Source of the DNA: Pyramidobacter sp. YE332
GTDB taxonomy: Bacteria > Synergistota > Synergistia > Synergistales > Dethiosulfovibrionaceae
NCBI RefSeq assembly: GCF_033060595.1
Contig: NZ_CP133038.1
Coordinates: 124,001-188,000 of the forward strand
DNA: 64,000 nucleotides
Direction: 5' to 3'
This document shows positions 31,146 through 39,743 of the stretch, piece after piece. The notes under the pieces were generated by a model. It did not search any database, was not told where the DNA came from, and saw nothing but the letters and a program-made list of their open reading frames with translations. A program made the position numbers and the translations under genes. Each line of letters opens with the position of its first letter. The stretch's first letter is position 1.

Positions 31146-31697
31146 TTAATCGTTTTTCTCCGATCCCCGCTGCTTCCAGACGCGGAAAACCACGGCAACC
31201 AGCGAGAGCGCGGTCAGACCGGCCAGTATCGGCCCGAGAGAAGCGTCTTTCTCCGGGGACTGCTCCGAGTTCAGCATGGCGGCAATATAAAAGAGGCTGT
31301 ATCCAAAAGACAGCCATTTGACCAAGGAGCCGCGCTTTTTGCCATAGAAAAACGCCAGGTTGCTGACGAACGGCAACACAAAGCCCACAAGACAGAGAAA
31401 AAACGTTCCCGCCATGGAGGCTACCGTACTGCCCACCTTTTTCACCTCGGCGACCGCCGCCCTGGAACGGTCGGCGATATAACCGCAGGACGAGCACTCG
31501 CCTTTGAACATGCGCGCGCCGCAGCGGGGGCACCTCTGCCCTTCGTCGTCGGCCCGCACGCCGCACTGCGGACAGGCCGCGCCGTCGTACTCGGCGCCGC
31601 AGTTTTTGCAGATGTGATCCGCCGCGCGCCCGCCGCAATAGGGACATTCGTGCAGGGCTCCGTCGAATTCGGAGCCGCAGTATGCACACTTCTTCAT
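31146..31697 (-). CDS. Zinc-ribbon membrane protein of unknown function
   Basis: This is a 183-residue protein. The first ~75 residues carry a series of CxxC pairs (CAYCG, CPYCG, CKNCG, CPQCG, CPRCG, CSSCG) expected to form two to three zinc ribbons. The remainder has three hydrophobic segments (about 92-112, 122-138, 155-175) ending in a basic tail. The layout suggests a membrane-anchored protein with a cytoplasmic zinc-ribbon head. The ribosome site CGGAGGAATC is clear. No specific function can be assigned. Confidence 0.8.
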   Translation of the reverse strand: MKKCAYCGSEFDGALHECPYCGGRAADHICKNCGAEYDGAACPQCGVRADDEGQRCPRCGARMFKGECSSCGYIADRSRAAVAEVKKVGSTVASMAGTFFLCLVGFVLPFVSNLAFFYGKKRGSLVKWLSFGYSLFYIAAMLNSEQSPEKDASLGPILAGLTALSLVAVVFRVWKQRGSEKND

Positions 31698-31925
31698 TGG
31701 TGATTCCTCCGTTCGTCGGGATAAAAACCCGAAATCACGTTTTTATTTTCGAATAATATCACAGCGGCCGCCAAAAAAGAAGCGCGCGAAACTTTTTCCA
31801 TCGCACAGCCGCGGACGAAGCGGCTGCGACGGACTGAAAAAACGCGAACTCTCGCGGCAAATTCTGCGAGAGAAGAAATTGATTAAACCTGACTATAAAT
31901 TTTCCCCGCTCCGTCTGCGCCGACG

Positions 31926-31966
31926 CAGGAGATCCCGCGAACGCTTTTCGTCCGCGGGATCTCCTG
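31926..31966 (-). terminator. Hairpin after QueG-like gene
   Basis: CAGGAGATCCCGCG and CGCGGGATCTCCTG form a perfect 14-bp stem (31926-31939 with 31953-31966), 6 bp after the stop. No T-run follows on the minus strand, so termination is probable but not certain. Confidence 0.55.
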
Positions 31967-31972
31967 TGCTCG

Positions 31973-32413
31973 TTATTCCGTTTTCTTCCAGGTGGCGTCG
32001 GTGAACACCGTGCCGAAACGCACGTTGACGCCGAATTCCGGCGCCGTCATCAGGCCGTCGCCGTTGCGTTCCGCCAGTCCGGCGGCGGCCGCCGCGGTCT
32101 GGTCGGGGAACTCGGTGACCGGCGTTTCGCCGTCCATATACGCCTTGGGCATGACCTCGCCGGCAAAGCCGTAGCGGCGCAGACACGCTTTGACGTGTTC
32201 GGCCAGCAGCTCCACCTTGTCTCCCGCTTCGAAGTAGGCGCGCGCGTAAGCCCAGACGCTGCCGTCGGCCGGTTCGAGGCGCACAGCGTAGGACACGGCC
32301 TGCGTCAGCGCCGGATAAGGCAGCTTTTCGTTTCCCGCCAACGAAGCATATCCGACCAGTACCGCGCCGGCGTTCATCAAGTTGCGGCGCAGTTCTTCCC
32401 TTAACACTCCCAT
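31973..32413 (-). CDS. Small protein resembling the N-terminal part of QueG-type reductases
   Basis: This 146-residue protein begins with LREELRRNLMNAGAVLVGYA and ends with RNGDGLMTAPEFGVNVRFGT VFTDATW. The latter resembles the segment in epoxyqueuosine reductase-like proteins that precedes their iron-sulfur domain (xxLLxPEYGxxVRLGxVxTD). It stops right there: the eight-cysteine ferredoxin part is absent and no other frame supplies it, since a hairpin follows at once. It could therefore be a stand-alone cobamide-binding-like domain or a degraded gene. GAGGAGGAT precedes the ATG. The assignment is tentative. Confidence 0.6.
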   Translation of the reverse strand: MGVLREELRRNLMNAGAVLVGYASLAGNEKLPYPALTQAVSYAVRLEPADGSVWAYARAYFEAGDKVELLAEHVKACLRRYGFAGEVMPKAYMDGETPVTEFPDQTAAAAAGLAERNGDGLMTAPEFGVNVRFGTVFTDATWKKTE

Positions 32414-32786
32414 CGGAAAATCCTCCTCGATCAGCGCTCTGTAAGACGCCGTTTTTTCTTATTATATACCAGTCCCCGATCTCCCATCTGATTCTACGAA
32501 TGTCAAAAAGCGCCATCACTTGTCCATATGACATGAAAAGCAAATTTCATGGGCTTCCAGCATCCTTTTCATAAATATCCGTTCCATACTAAAAATTAGA
32601 GTATACATGGCATTATTCATTTATTAATGTTATAATTTTTCACGAATAAGATATCATCGGAAGCTCTCCGAAAGATGGAGACCTCCCTCGTGAAGGCAAA
32701 GAAGAAGGCGGTCCGTAAATTCTATTGTCTTTATGGGCGATTGAGCGTTATTCAAAAAATGGAGAACTTTTAAGGGGGAAAATGCG
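32414..32786. other. AT-rich upstream region of D-aminoacylase operon
   Basis: There is no gene in about 370 bp. TATAAT at 32631-32636 is a plausible -10 box for the rightward operon (-35 weak). Between it and the start the sequence can fold locally (CTCC-GAAAGAT-GGAG near 32665-32680), but I recognise no riboswitch class. Confidence 0.4.
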
Positions 32787-34376
32787 TTGCTAGATCTTTT
32801 GATTCGAAACGGTACCGTCATTGACGGAACACGAACGACGCGGCGGAAATCAGACGTTGGCGTCCGCCATGGAAAGATCGTCGCGGTCGCCCCGCAGATC
32901 GAAGAAGAAGCAAAGGAGACGATCGACGCCTCTGGAAAAATCGTCGCTCCTGGATTCATCGATATCCATTCCCACTCCGACATGAGTCCCTTTTTCACCA
33001 ATCAGAAAATGCAGAGTAAACTCTATCAAGGCATCACGCTCGAGATTGTCGGAAACTGCGGCATCTCGTGTCTGCCGACCGACGACGCTTCACGCGAGGC
33101 GATCACTCGCCTCATCTCTTCAGGTCTCGAACTGCCGATGGATGGCAGGACCGTCGAGGACGATTCTCTGTCGGATTATGCCGAACACCTGAAACGTTGC
33201 CCAGCCGCGACAAATATCGGCGTCCTTGTCGGTCACGGCACACTTCGCGGCATGGTCATGGGATTTGGCATGCGAAAACCGACTTTCGAGGAACAGAAAC
33301 ATATGGAGCGCGTGCTTGAGCGGGAACTTAGCGAAGGCGCATTTGGCATGTCGCTCGGCCTGATTTATCCGCCCAGTTCGTACGGCGCGATTGACGAGTT
33401 CGTCGCGTTGGGCAAAGTGCTTAAAAGGCACGATGCGATCCTTACTGTTCATATGCGCAGCGAGAGCACGAAAATCTTTGAAGCGGTCGATGAAATGCTC
33501 GAAGTGGCGCGCCATTCCGGCGTCCACGTCGAGATTTCCCATCTCAAGTTGATCGGCAAACCGCAATGGGGCCGTTCCAAAGAGCTCCTTGCAAAAATCA
33601 GAGCGGCCCGCGAAGAAGGATTGAATATCACGTGCGACCAGTATCCATATACCGCAACGTCGACAGGCATGTCGGCCTTGGTTCCTGCCTGGGCCCATGA
33701 TGGCGGTTCGGATGAAATGTGCAAACGCCTTGCGTCTCCGACGGAAGAATTGCTCTCTGAAACGGAATCGGAAATCGAACGCCGCGGCGGCGCCCATGCG
33801 GTTCTGGTCGTTTCCACGCACGGCAGACTCCCGCAGTATGAAGGGAAACGCCTTGACGAGATCGCCGCGGACATGGAGCTGCCTCCGGCTCAGGCCGTCG
33901 TTCGCCTGCTGCGTGCGAGCGATGGGGGCGTTCCGTGCTGTTATTTCAGCCTTTCGGAAGACGATATGCTGCACATTATGCGCGAGCAGTTCGTCTGTAT
34001 CGGATCGGACGGTTACGCGATGACCTATGACCGCCATTTTCTTGGGACGAACCCGCACCCGCGCAGTTTCGGCACCTTTCCCCGTTATTTCCAGACGATC
34101 AGGGAACATCGGCTGATGAGCCTCGAAGACGCTGTTTACAAGGCTACAATGCTTCCGGCGCAAATCCTCGGCCTGAAGGACCGCGGCGTGATTGCCGTCG
34201 ATAAGATCGCGGATATAACCGTTTTCGATGCGGCCGAAATTAGCGACCGCGCCACGTACACCGATTCCCCGCAGAAACCGGCAGGCATTTGCGCGGTTGT
34301 GATCGACGGCCGTGTCGCGTTCAAAAATGGCGAACAGACTGGCGATAACATCGGACACCTTGTTGTCCATAAATAA
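32787..34376 (+). CDS. N-acyl-D-amino-acid deacylase (D-aminoacylase family)
   Basis: This 529-residue amidohydrolase removes acyl groups from N-acyl-D-amino acids. Metal-site motifs are GFIDIHSHSD (~65), the bridging Cys in VGNCGIS (~92), VEISHLK (~245) and IGSDGYAMTYD (~410), followed by the family tag NPHPRSFGTFPRYF. The start is TTG at 32787: AAGGGGG lies 8 bp upstream, and the nearby ATG at 32782 is out of frame and closes at once. It is followed 23 bp later by a permease. Likely role: use of D-amino-acid derivatives, for example from peptidoglycan or racemised food protein. Confidence 0.93.
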   Translation: MLDLLIRNGTVIDGTRTTRRKSDVGVRHGKIVAVAPQIEEEAKETIDASGKIVAPGFIDIHSHSDMSPFFTNQKMQSKLYQGITLEIVGNCGISCLPTDDASREAITRLISSGLELPMDGRTVEDDSLSDYAEHLKRCPAATNIGVLVGHGTLRGMVMGFGMRKPTFEEQKHMERVLERELSEGAFGMSLGLIYPPSSYGAIDEFVALGKVLKRHDAILTVHMRSESTKIFEAVDEMLEVARHSGVHVEISHLKLIGKPQWGRSKELLAKIRAAREEGLNITCDQYPYTATSTGMSALVPAWAHDGGSDEMCKRLASPTEELLSETESEIERRGGAHAVLVVSTHGRLPQYEGKRLDEIAADMELPPAQAVVRLLRASDGGVPCCYFSLSEDDMLHIMREQFVCIGSDGYAMTYDRHFLGTNPHPRSFGTFPRYFQTIREHRLMSLEDAVYKATMLPAQILGLKDRGVIAVDKIADITVFDAAEISDRATYTDSPQKPAGICAVVIDGRVAFKNGEQTGDNIGHLVVHK

Positions 34377-34399
34377 CGACCATGGGGAGAGGGATTTCC

Positions 34400-35734
34400 A
34401 TGTTGGGGCCTTATGCGTTGATTCCTGAAGAATCGTTATGGGCATTGATTCCGCTTGCAGTATACATTCTTGTTTCGTTCCGTCCGAAAGTTCACGCGCT
34501 GACGATCGCGATGATCGCCTGTCTGTTTGGTTATATTCTGACGGGACAAACCCCCGCCATGACGGGAGCTCTCGTTGTGAAATCGCTGGGATCGACGCTC
34601 GGTCTGATCGGCTTCATCATCATGTGCGGCGCCGGGCTCGGCAGTGTCATGAGCGAGGCGCGTGTAAGCCATACGATCGTGTATTGGATCGTCAAATATA
34701 TCGGCGTGACGACTGAAAAACGTGCCATTCTCTGTGTGATCGTCACAACAACGCTTGTCTGCGGTCTGCTGGGAACCTTGGCGGGCGGTTGTGCTATCGT
34801 CGCCCCCATCCTCATTCCTATTGTAGCGGCGGCAGGATTGAAACCTGCCACGGTGGCCTGTCTTTTCCAATCATCCGGCGAAACGGGTCTGATCTGGGGA
34901 CCATTCACGGGACCGACTGTCGCTCTCCTTGCGATTACGCATCTGAGCTACGGTCGTATGATGCTGTGGGCCGCGCTTCCTTATGGTCTCATTTGGCTCA
35001 CGGTCATCTACTTCTGCGGTCTGCGAATTCAACACGACCCAAGTTACGACGAAAGATACGAGCTCGACACCGCCGAACAGACGACGCTCGGCATCACCGC
35101 TCAGGAAAAGCGCGTGACACTGGCGTTCCTAATTGGCTTTGTCGGACTTCTGACGTTTTCGATGATCACCCATCAAAAAACGGCGTTCACGGTGTTCGTC
35201 ATGCTGGCTCTGGCTCTCGTGATCTGCCTTTTCAAGTCCCTCGATATGTCAGTCATGTTCCGGGCGTTTGCCAAAGGCATGGGCTCCATGGCCGGCACAT
35301 TTCTTCTCTTTATCTTGTTGAACATGATGCTCGAATACATCAATTATGGTCATGGCTTTGAAGCTCTTGGCAAAATCCTTGTTTCGTTTGCAGGCGAGGG
35401 AAGCCGCATGATGGTTGTCATTATGGGCACATTGGTCGGCTCTTTCGGCGTCAATGGCGGCGCCGTCGCGCAGCTGCAAGTTACGCACGATTTGTTCGCC
35501 AGCGCCGTGAAAACAGCCTCCGTCCCCATGGAGTTCTGGGCTCTGGCGTTGATTTGCGGTTCCCGCGTCACAACGTCGATCTATCCCGGATCGAACATGA
35601 TCGCTCCAATGGGACTGGCGCGCAGCGAAAGTCTGAAAGCCATGCTGTTCGGCGGCTGGTCAGTATCTATGACGTCAATCGCGTTCATCATCGTGTGGTC
35701 ATGGTTTGCGATGCCGATTTTCTTCCCGATATAA
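34400..35734 (+). CDS. Large ion-transporter-type permease (NhaC/GntP-like)
   Basis: This 444-residue membrane protein has about eleven helices and belongs to the ion-transporter superfamily, which includes Na+/H+ antiporters and organic-acid carriers. Motifs such as GLLGTLAGGCAIVAPILIPIV (first part GLLGTLAGG, ~125) and SSGETGLIWGPFTGPTV (~165) form the re-entrant loops. ATG 34400 follows GGGGAGAGG; the earlier in-frame ATG at 34382 is less well placed. Linkage to D-aminoacylase suggests it imports an N-acyl amino acid or exports the released acid. A strong terminator follows. Confidence 0.8.
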   Translation: MLGPYALIPEESLWALIPLAVYILVSFRPKVHALTIAMIACLFGYILTGQTPAMTGALVVKSLGSTLGLIGFIIMCGAGLGSVMSEARVSHTIVYWIVKYIGVTTEKRAILCVIVTTTLVCGLLGTLAGGCAIVAPILIPIVAAAGLKPATVACLFQSSGETGLIWGPFTGPTVALLAITHLSYGRMMLWAALPYGLIWLTVIYFCGLRIQHDPSYDERYELDTAEQTTLGITAQEKRVTLAFLIGFVGLLTFSMITHQKTAFTVFVMLALALVICLFKSLDMSVMFRAFAKGMGSMAGTFLLFILLNMMLEYINYGHGFEALGKILVSFAGEGSRMMVVIMGTLVGSFGVNGGAVAQLQVTHDLFASAVKTASVPMEFWALALICGSRVTTSIYPGSNMIAPMGLARSESLKAMLFGGWSVSMTSIAFIIVWSWFAMPIFFPI

Positions 35735-35881
35735 CCAGACAACTGAACGATACGAGAGCTCCGAAGGAGATCTCCAAATCGAGAACATCCTGAGCGACTA
35801 AATTCCCTTGGGACGCTCCTGCTATTCAACGTTTTAGTCAACAAACAGCATGAGTACGAAGAGATTCATCAAAAAAAGAAC

Positions 35882-35920
35882 AAAGAAGCCGCCTCAATTG
35901 ACTTTTGAGACGGCTTCTTT
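35882..35920 (+). terminator. Terminator after the D-aminoacylase-permease operon
   Basis: AAAGAAGCCG and CGGCTTCTTT pair, with CTCA/TGAG continuing the stem, followed by TTTATTTAT on the plus strand. Confidence 0.85.
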
Positions 35921-35963
35921 ATTTATAACAGCGCGGATTTTCAAAAGCTCCTTACCGGATCAA

Positions 35964-36281
35964 TCAAAACTCGTGACGCGAATCATGGCTCCCCGTCATT
36001 TCTCCGCTCTCGGGATCGATCAGGATGGCGTTGACGTCGCCCATGTAGGATTTGAGCGGCAGCGAGTAGCCCATGGAGAGCAGACTGTCGACGGTTCCGC
36101 CGCTGAGGCCGTTCATCGGTTCCACGCGCAGCTCGTCGGGCAGCCACTGCATATGCACCCGGGGAGCGCTGACCGCCTTGTTGATGGGCATTTTATGGTC
36201 GATCACATTGGAGATCACCTGCAGGACGGTGGTGATGATGCGGGTGCCTCCGGGGGCTGCCGCAAGCGAAGATCCGTCCAT
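35964..36281 (-). pseudogene. C-terminal remnant of gamma-glutamyltransferase
   Basis: These 105 codons match the end of the small subunit of gamma-glutamyltranspeptidase: APGGTRIITTVLQVISNVID (family: SPGGSRIIT...), then APRVHMQWLPDELRVEP and a closing GSHDSRHE resembling the family's final D-R-E motif. The large subunit, the catalytic Thr and the substrate-binding half are absent upstream, where frames are closed. It is a degraded fragment of an enzyme that hydrolyses glutathione and gamma-glutamyl peptides. It converges with the permease across the terminator. Confidence 0.85.
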
Positions 36282-36443
36282 CCCAAAAACAAAAAAGCGA
36301 TTCCCTCCGACGCTTCATTCGGTGCTCCACGAATATGATCCAATAATAGTCAGTATTAATCAATCTCTTATATCTCTTTTATTTCACGAAGAGAAATTTT
36401 TCCATCGGCAAAACATCTGCTGGGCGTCCTTCCAACCGCCTGA

Positions 36444-36459
36444 TGTTCCACGTGGAACA
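36444..36459. other. parS: parS centromere site 3
   Basis: TGTTCCACGTGGAACA, a perfect palindrome, is 165 bp upstream of rsmG and within 1 kb of parA. Confidence 0.92.
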
Positions 36460-36560
36460 TCGCTTTTCCGGCGATGGGGGCGAACGTTCAGCGCCAACGA
36501 TCCAATGCCGTTTCACGCGTTGTTTCTCACCAAACAGACCTTCAAGAAAAGGGGGCTCGC

Positions 36561-36576
36561 TGTTCCACGTGGAACA
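36561..36576. other. parS: parS centromere site 4
   Basis: TGTTCCACGTGGAACA, a perfect palindrome, lies 117 bp from site 3 and about 50 bp before rsmG. The pair flanks the likely promoter region of rsmG-parA-parB, so ParB may also influence this operon. Confidence 0.92.
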
Positions 36577-36623
36577 TTTTTGCGGTATGATTGAACCGAA
36601 AATGAAGCATGGAGGTGAACCCC

Positions 36624-37310
36624 ATGGAGATTCAACCGTTGCCGCCGCTCCCCGAACTGTCCGCGGAAACGCTGACGCGGCTGCGCCGCTACGCTTCGCT
36701 GTTGTCTGTCGCCAACGAGCGAGTGCGGCTGACGGGACCTCACGACGAGGAAACGCTGTGGCGCGACCACATCGAAGACTGTCTGCACATGCTGCCGCTA
36801 TTGCCGTCCTCAGGTACGGTCGTCGACGTCGGTACCGGCGGCGGTCTGCCCGGCGCCGTCCTGGCCGTTTGCCGCCCCGATCTGGAATTCACGCTGCTGG
36901 ACAGTCTTTCGCGCAAGAGCAAGGCCCTTGCAGAAATTGTCGCTGGGCTGAACCTTTCCAACGCGGAAGTGGTCTGCGCGCGCTCGGAGGATTTCGCCGC
37001 CGCGCGTCGCGAGCAGTACGACGCCGCCGTGGTGCGGGCCGTCAGCGAAGCCGGCGTCATCGCCGAATATCTAGCGCCGTTGGTGCGCGAAGGCGGCGTG
37101 CTAATCGCCATGAAGGGCAGTTCCGTCGGCGAAGAGCTGGCGCCGCTGGAAGGCCGCTGGAACGTGCTTGGCCTCAACGAGCCGAAACTTTACGAATACG
37201 ACATCAAAGATCACAAGAGCTACATGCTTCTCTGGAAGAAAAGCGCGCCCTGCCCCGCGGTTTATCCGCGCAAGCCCGGGCGGGCCGAAAAAAAACCGTG
37301 GTGGAGGTGA
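36624..37310 (+). CDS. rsmG: 16S rRNA (guanine-527-N7) methyltransferase
   Basis: This 228-residue SAM-dependent enzyme methylates G527 in 16S rRNA (old name GidB). Motifs are WRDHIEDCLHML (~36), the SAM loop VVDVGTGGGLPGAVLAV (~57), LLDSLSRKSKAL (~81) and the GGVLIAMKG strand (~150). The ATG at 36624 is preceded by GGAGGTG; an in-frame ATG five codons earlier overlaps that ribosome site. It is the first gene of the rsmG-parA-parB operon, 4 bp before parA, a classical near-origin arrangement. Confidence 0.95.
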   Translation: MEIQPLPPLPELSAETLTRLRRYASLLSVANERVRLTGPHDEETLWRDHIEDCLHMLPLLPSSGTVVDVGTGGGLPGAVLAVCRPDLEFTLLDSLSRKSKALAEIVAGLNLSNAEVVCARSEDFAAARREQYDAAVVRAVSEAGVIAEYLAPLVREGGVLIAMKGSSVGEELAPLEGRWNVLGLNEPKLYEYDIKDHKSYMLLWKKSAPCPAVYPRKPGRAEKKPWWR

Positions 37311-37314
37311 GACG

Positions 37315-38076
37315 ATGAAGACTATCGCGGTCATCAATCAGAAAGGCGGCGTCGGCAAGACGACGACCTGCGTCAATCTCGCTTCCGAACTCGGCGCCAT
37401 GCGCAAAAAGGTGCTCGTCGTCGACGCGGACCCTCAAGGCAACGCGTCCAGCGGTCTCGGCTTTCAGTTCGACGACTCCGTGTCGCTTTATGACCTTGTC
37501 GTCGGCAATGAAGATCCCAAGTGGGCGCTGCATTCGACCAGCGCCAAAAACGTCTCGCTGATCGCCTCGAACATCAATCTGGTCGGCGCCGATCTGGAAA
37601 TGGGCAGCCTTCAAGGAAGGGAGTTCCGCCTGCGCGAAGCGCTACGCAAGCTCGAAAACGACTTCGACGTCGTCCTCGTCGACTGCCCGCCGTCGCTGGG
37701 GCTGCTTACCGTCAACGCGCTGGCCGCCGCCAACCGCCTGTTGGTGCCCGTACAGTGCGAATATTACTCCATGCAGGGACTCAGCCTGCTCGCGCGCACC
37801 GTGCAGATGGTCCGCGAGCAGGGCATCAACCAGGGCGCGCAGATCGACGCGATTCTGCTCACCATGTACAACCCAAATCTGCGCCTCACGCGCGAGATCG
37901 AGACGCAAATCCGCGACGTCTTCGGCGAGCACGTGCTGAAGACCGTGATCCCCCGCAACATCGACCTGGCGGCAGCCCCCGCGCAGGGACTGGCTATCCG
38001 CGACTACGTCCGTTCCAGCCGCGGCGGCCAAGCCTATCACGATCTGGCATTGGAGGTCAAAAGACTATGGCTGTAA
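37315..38076 (+). CDS. parA: Chromosome-partitioning ATPase ParA (Soj)
   Basis: This 253-residue Walker-type ATPase acts with ParB-parS to segregate newly replicated origins and, in relatives, to modulate DnaA. The deviant Walker A KGGVGKTTT is at 10-18, VDADPQGNASSGL at 39-51 and VLVDCPPSLGLL at 119-130. There is no N-terminal DNA-binding extension, so it is the short chromosomal type. The start ATG follows GGAGGTGAG. It overlaps parB by 10 bp, implying coupled translation. Confidence 0.97.
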   Translation: MKTIAVINQKGGVGKTTTCVNLASELGAMRKKVLVVDADPQGNASSGLGFQFDDSVSLYDLVVGNEDPKWALHSTSAKNVSLIASNINLVGADLEMGSLQGREFRLREALRKLENDFDVVLVDCPPSLGLLTVNALAAANRLLVPVQCEYYSMQGLSLLARTVQMVREQGINQGAQIDAILLTMYNPNLRLTREIETQIRDVFGEHVLKTVIPRNIDLAAAPAQGLAIRDYVRSSRGGQAYHDLALEVKRLWL

Positions 38077-39026
38077 ATCGCAAAAATACCGCCGCGGCCC
38101 AGGCCGCGAAGAAATCCGCCGCTTCCGCGAAGTCCATCATCCAGTCTGGCCGCGGCCTCGGCGCGCTGCTGGCCAAGCAAAACGTGAGCCGCGTCCCCCA
38201 GAACAGCGAAATGGCCCCGCTGGCCGATATCGAGCCCAATCCCAATCAGCCCCGCAAGCTTTTCGACAGCGCGACGCTGCGCGAACTGGCCGCATCCATC
38301 AAAGTTCACGGGCTGCTCCAACCGCTGATCGTCACCCCCGCGCCTGCCAAGAGCGCAAAGAAATACCGCATCGTCGCCGGCGAACGCCGCTTTCACGCCT
38401 GCGAGCTGGCCGAACTCTCGGAAGTGCCCGTGCGCATCGTCCGGGGCGACGAACAACTCCTCAGCGAGATCGCCCTTGTAGAGAACCTTCAGCGCGAAGA
38501 TCTGACCGTGCTCGAGACCGCCAACGCTCTCAAGGTCTTGATGGAGAAGCATCGGCTCACCCAGAACCAACTGGCCGAGCGCATCGGTTGGAGCCGCAGT
38601 GTCGTGGCCAACAAGCTCCGCATCCTCTCGCTGCCCCAGGGCGCGCTGGATCAGATCGCCGCCGGCAACCTCAGCGAAGGGCACGCCAAAGCCCTGCTGT
38701 CTCTGAAGGAACCGCAGAAATTTCTTGAAGAGCTTGTAGCAGACTGCATCGCGCACCATTGGTCCGTTCACAACCTGCAAAAACGCATCGACTCCCTCAA
38801 CAGCCGCCGTGTTACCGTCCTTTACAAGGCTCCCCAGCTTGACCCCTGGCGCCCCAAAGGAGCGCTGAAAGTGGCACGCCGTCTTGGCCTGTCTTTCAGC
38901 GTTCTCGGCAACGAGAGAGAAAACCGCGTCGTCATCAACGGCATGCGCCGTGAGCAAGTGGAGCGTCTTTTCGCCCTGCTGGACCGCGAAGCCGATTTTA
39001 TGAGCGGAGATCCGGACAGTAAATAA
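38067..39026 (+). CDS. parB: Chromosome-partitioning protein ParB (Spo0J), CTPase clamp
   Basis: This 319-residue parS-binding protein has IEPNPNQPRKLF (~60), CTP-site box II GERRFHACELAELSEVPVRIV (read as GERRFHACELAELSEVPV, ~108), ENLQREDLTVLETANA (~140) and the helix-turn-helix LTQNQLAERIGWSRSVVANK (~168), followed by a C-terminal dimerisation region. The lysine/alanine-rich first 30 residues probably bind ParA. Six perfect parS sites in the window are its targets. It overlaps parA and is directly abutted by the small AtpZ-like gene. Confidence 0.97.
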   Translation: MAVNRKNTAAAQAAKKSAASAKSIIQSGRGLGALLAKQNVSRVPQNSEMAPLADIEPNPNQPRKLFDSATLRELAASIKVHGLLQPLIVTPAPAKSAKKYRIVAGERRFHACELAELSEVPVRIVRGDEQLLSEIALVENLQREDLTVLETANALKVLMEKHRLTQNQLAERIGWSRSVVANKLRILSLPQGALDQIAAGNLSEGHAKALLSLKEPQKFLEELVADCIAHHWSVHNLQKRIDSLNSRRVTVLYKAPQLDPWRPKGALKVARRLGLSFSVLGNERENRVVINGMRREQVERLFALLDREADFMSGDPDSK

Positions 39027-39266
39027 ATGAAAACTCCCAACGTCAAAGACGTTATCGTCTTCAGCCGCATCGTCGGAGCAGCCCTGCTCGTTTGCGGCTA
39101 CCTCCTGGCAGGGCTGTTCATCGGCCGTTATTTTCTGGACCGCGGTTACCCGCAATGGACCCTCCCCTTGTGCCTGATCGCCGGCCTCATCGGCGCGTTG
39201 CTCTCGGGAGTTCGCGAGTTGAAAAGCATTCTCGCGATGATCCGTCGCGACCGCCAGAATCAGTGA
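39027..39266 (+). CDS. Small two-helix membrane protein, AtpZ/AtpI-like
   Basis: This 79-residue protein has two membrane helices (about 12-32 and 44-62), glycine-rich with GRYFLDRGYP between them, and a basic C-terminus. The pattern resembles the AtpZ/AtpI family that accompanies F-type ATP synthase operons. Its ATG starts directly after the parB stop codon, so it is translated from the same message. No ATP synthase genes occur in the window, although in some bacteria the atp operon lies near the origin. Confidence 0.65.
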   Translation: MKTPNVKDVIVFSRIVGAALLVCGYLLAGLFIGRYFLDRGYPQWTLPLCLIAGLIGALLSGVRELKSILAMIRRDRQNQ

Positions 39267-39297
39267 AGTTTCGGCGTGACGCGTGGAATGTCCCAAG

Positions 39298-39696
39298 TTA
39301 TCCACATTTTATCCACTTCTCCACAAGAACAAAAGCATACTTTCCGGCACTTGACAAAAATCTCCGGGAGAAAGGGAGCTCTTTCAAAAAATATTTTGAA
39401 GAGAACGCTATCGAGAGACGCCTACCTGCGAGGACTTTTGAAAACTCCATCACGAAAAACGAACGCAAAAATTCGCTTTCAACAGAAATCGCGATGCCAA
39501 AAAGTTCACATGGGAAGAGTTTTTTGACCATTCAATTTTCCCCTTGACGCTTTGATTCACAGTTTCCACAGAAACGCTCCGCTTTTTTTCAGATCCCCTC
39601 GAAACGAGCTTAAAAAATCATTTTCCGCGCCGATCCGGCTGCAAATTTTTGCGAATCCCGATCTCGCTCACAAGTTATCCACCAATGTTGTCCACA
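39298..39696. other. DnaA-box cluster after parB operon
   Basis: The 477-bp gene-free region 39267-39743 holds TTATCCACA (39298), TTATCCACT (39309), TTCTCCACA (39317), TTATCCACC (39675) and TTGTCCACA (39688), plus AT-rich stretches around 39380-39480 and 39590-39660. Perfect or near-perfect boxes in one orientation next to AT-rich DNA look like an origin or a DnaA-titrating site. No other gene is supported here. Confidence 0.6.
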
Positions 39697-39743
39697 GCGG
39701 TGAATAACTCCCACCTTTTTGCTCATAGAAAAGAGGAAAGAAC

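Noticed and set aside
32639-32730. Riboswitch before the D-aminoacylase operon
   Set aside because: A TTCACGA/TCGTGAA pairing can be drawn, but its left arm lies at or before the likely transcription start, and it matches no known riboswitch core.
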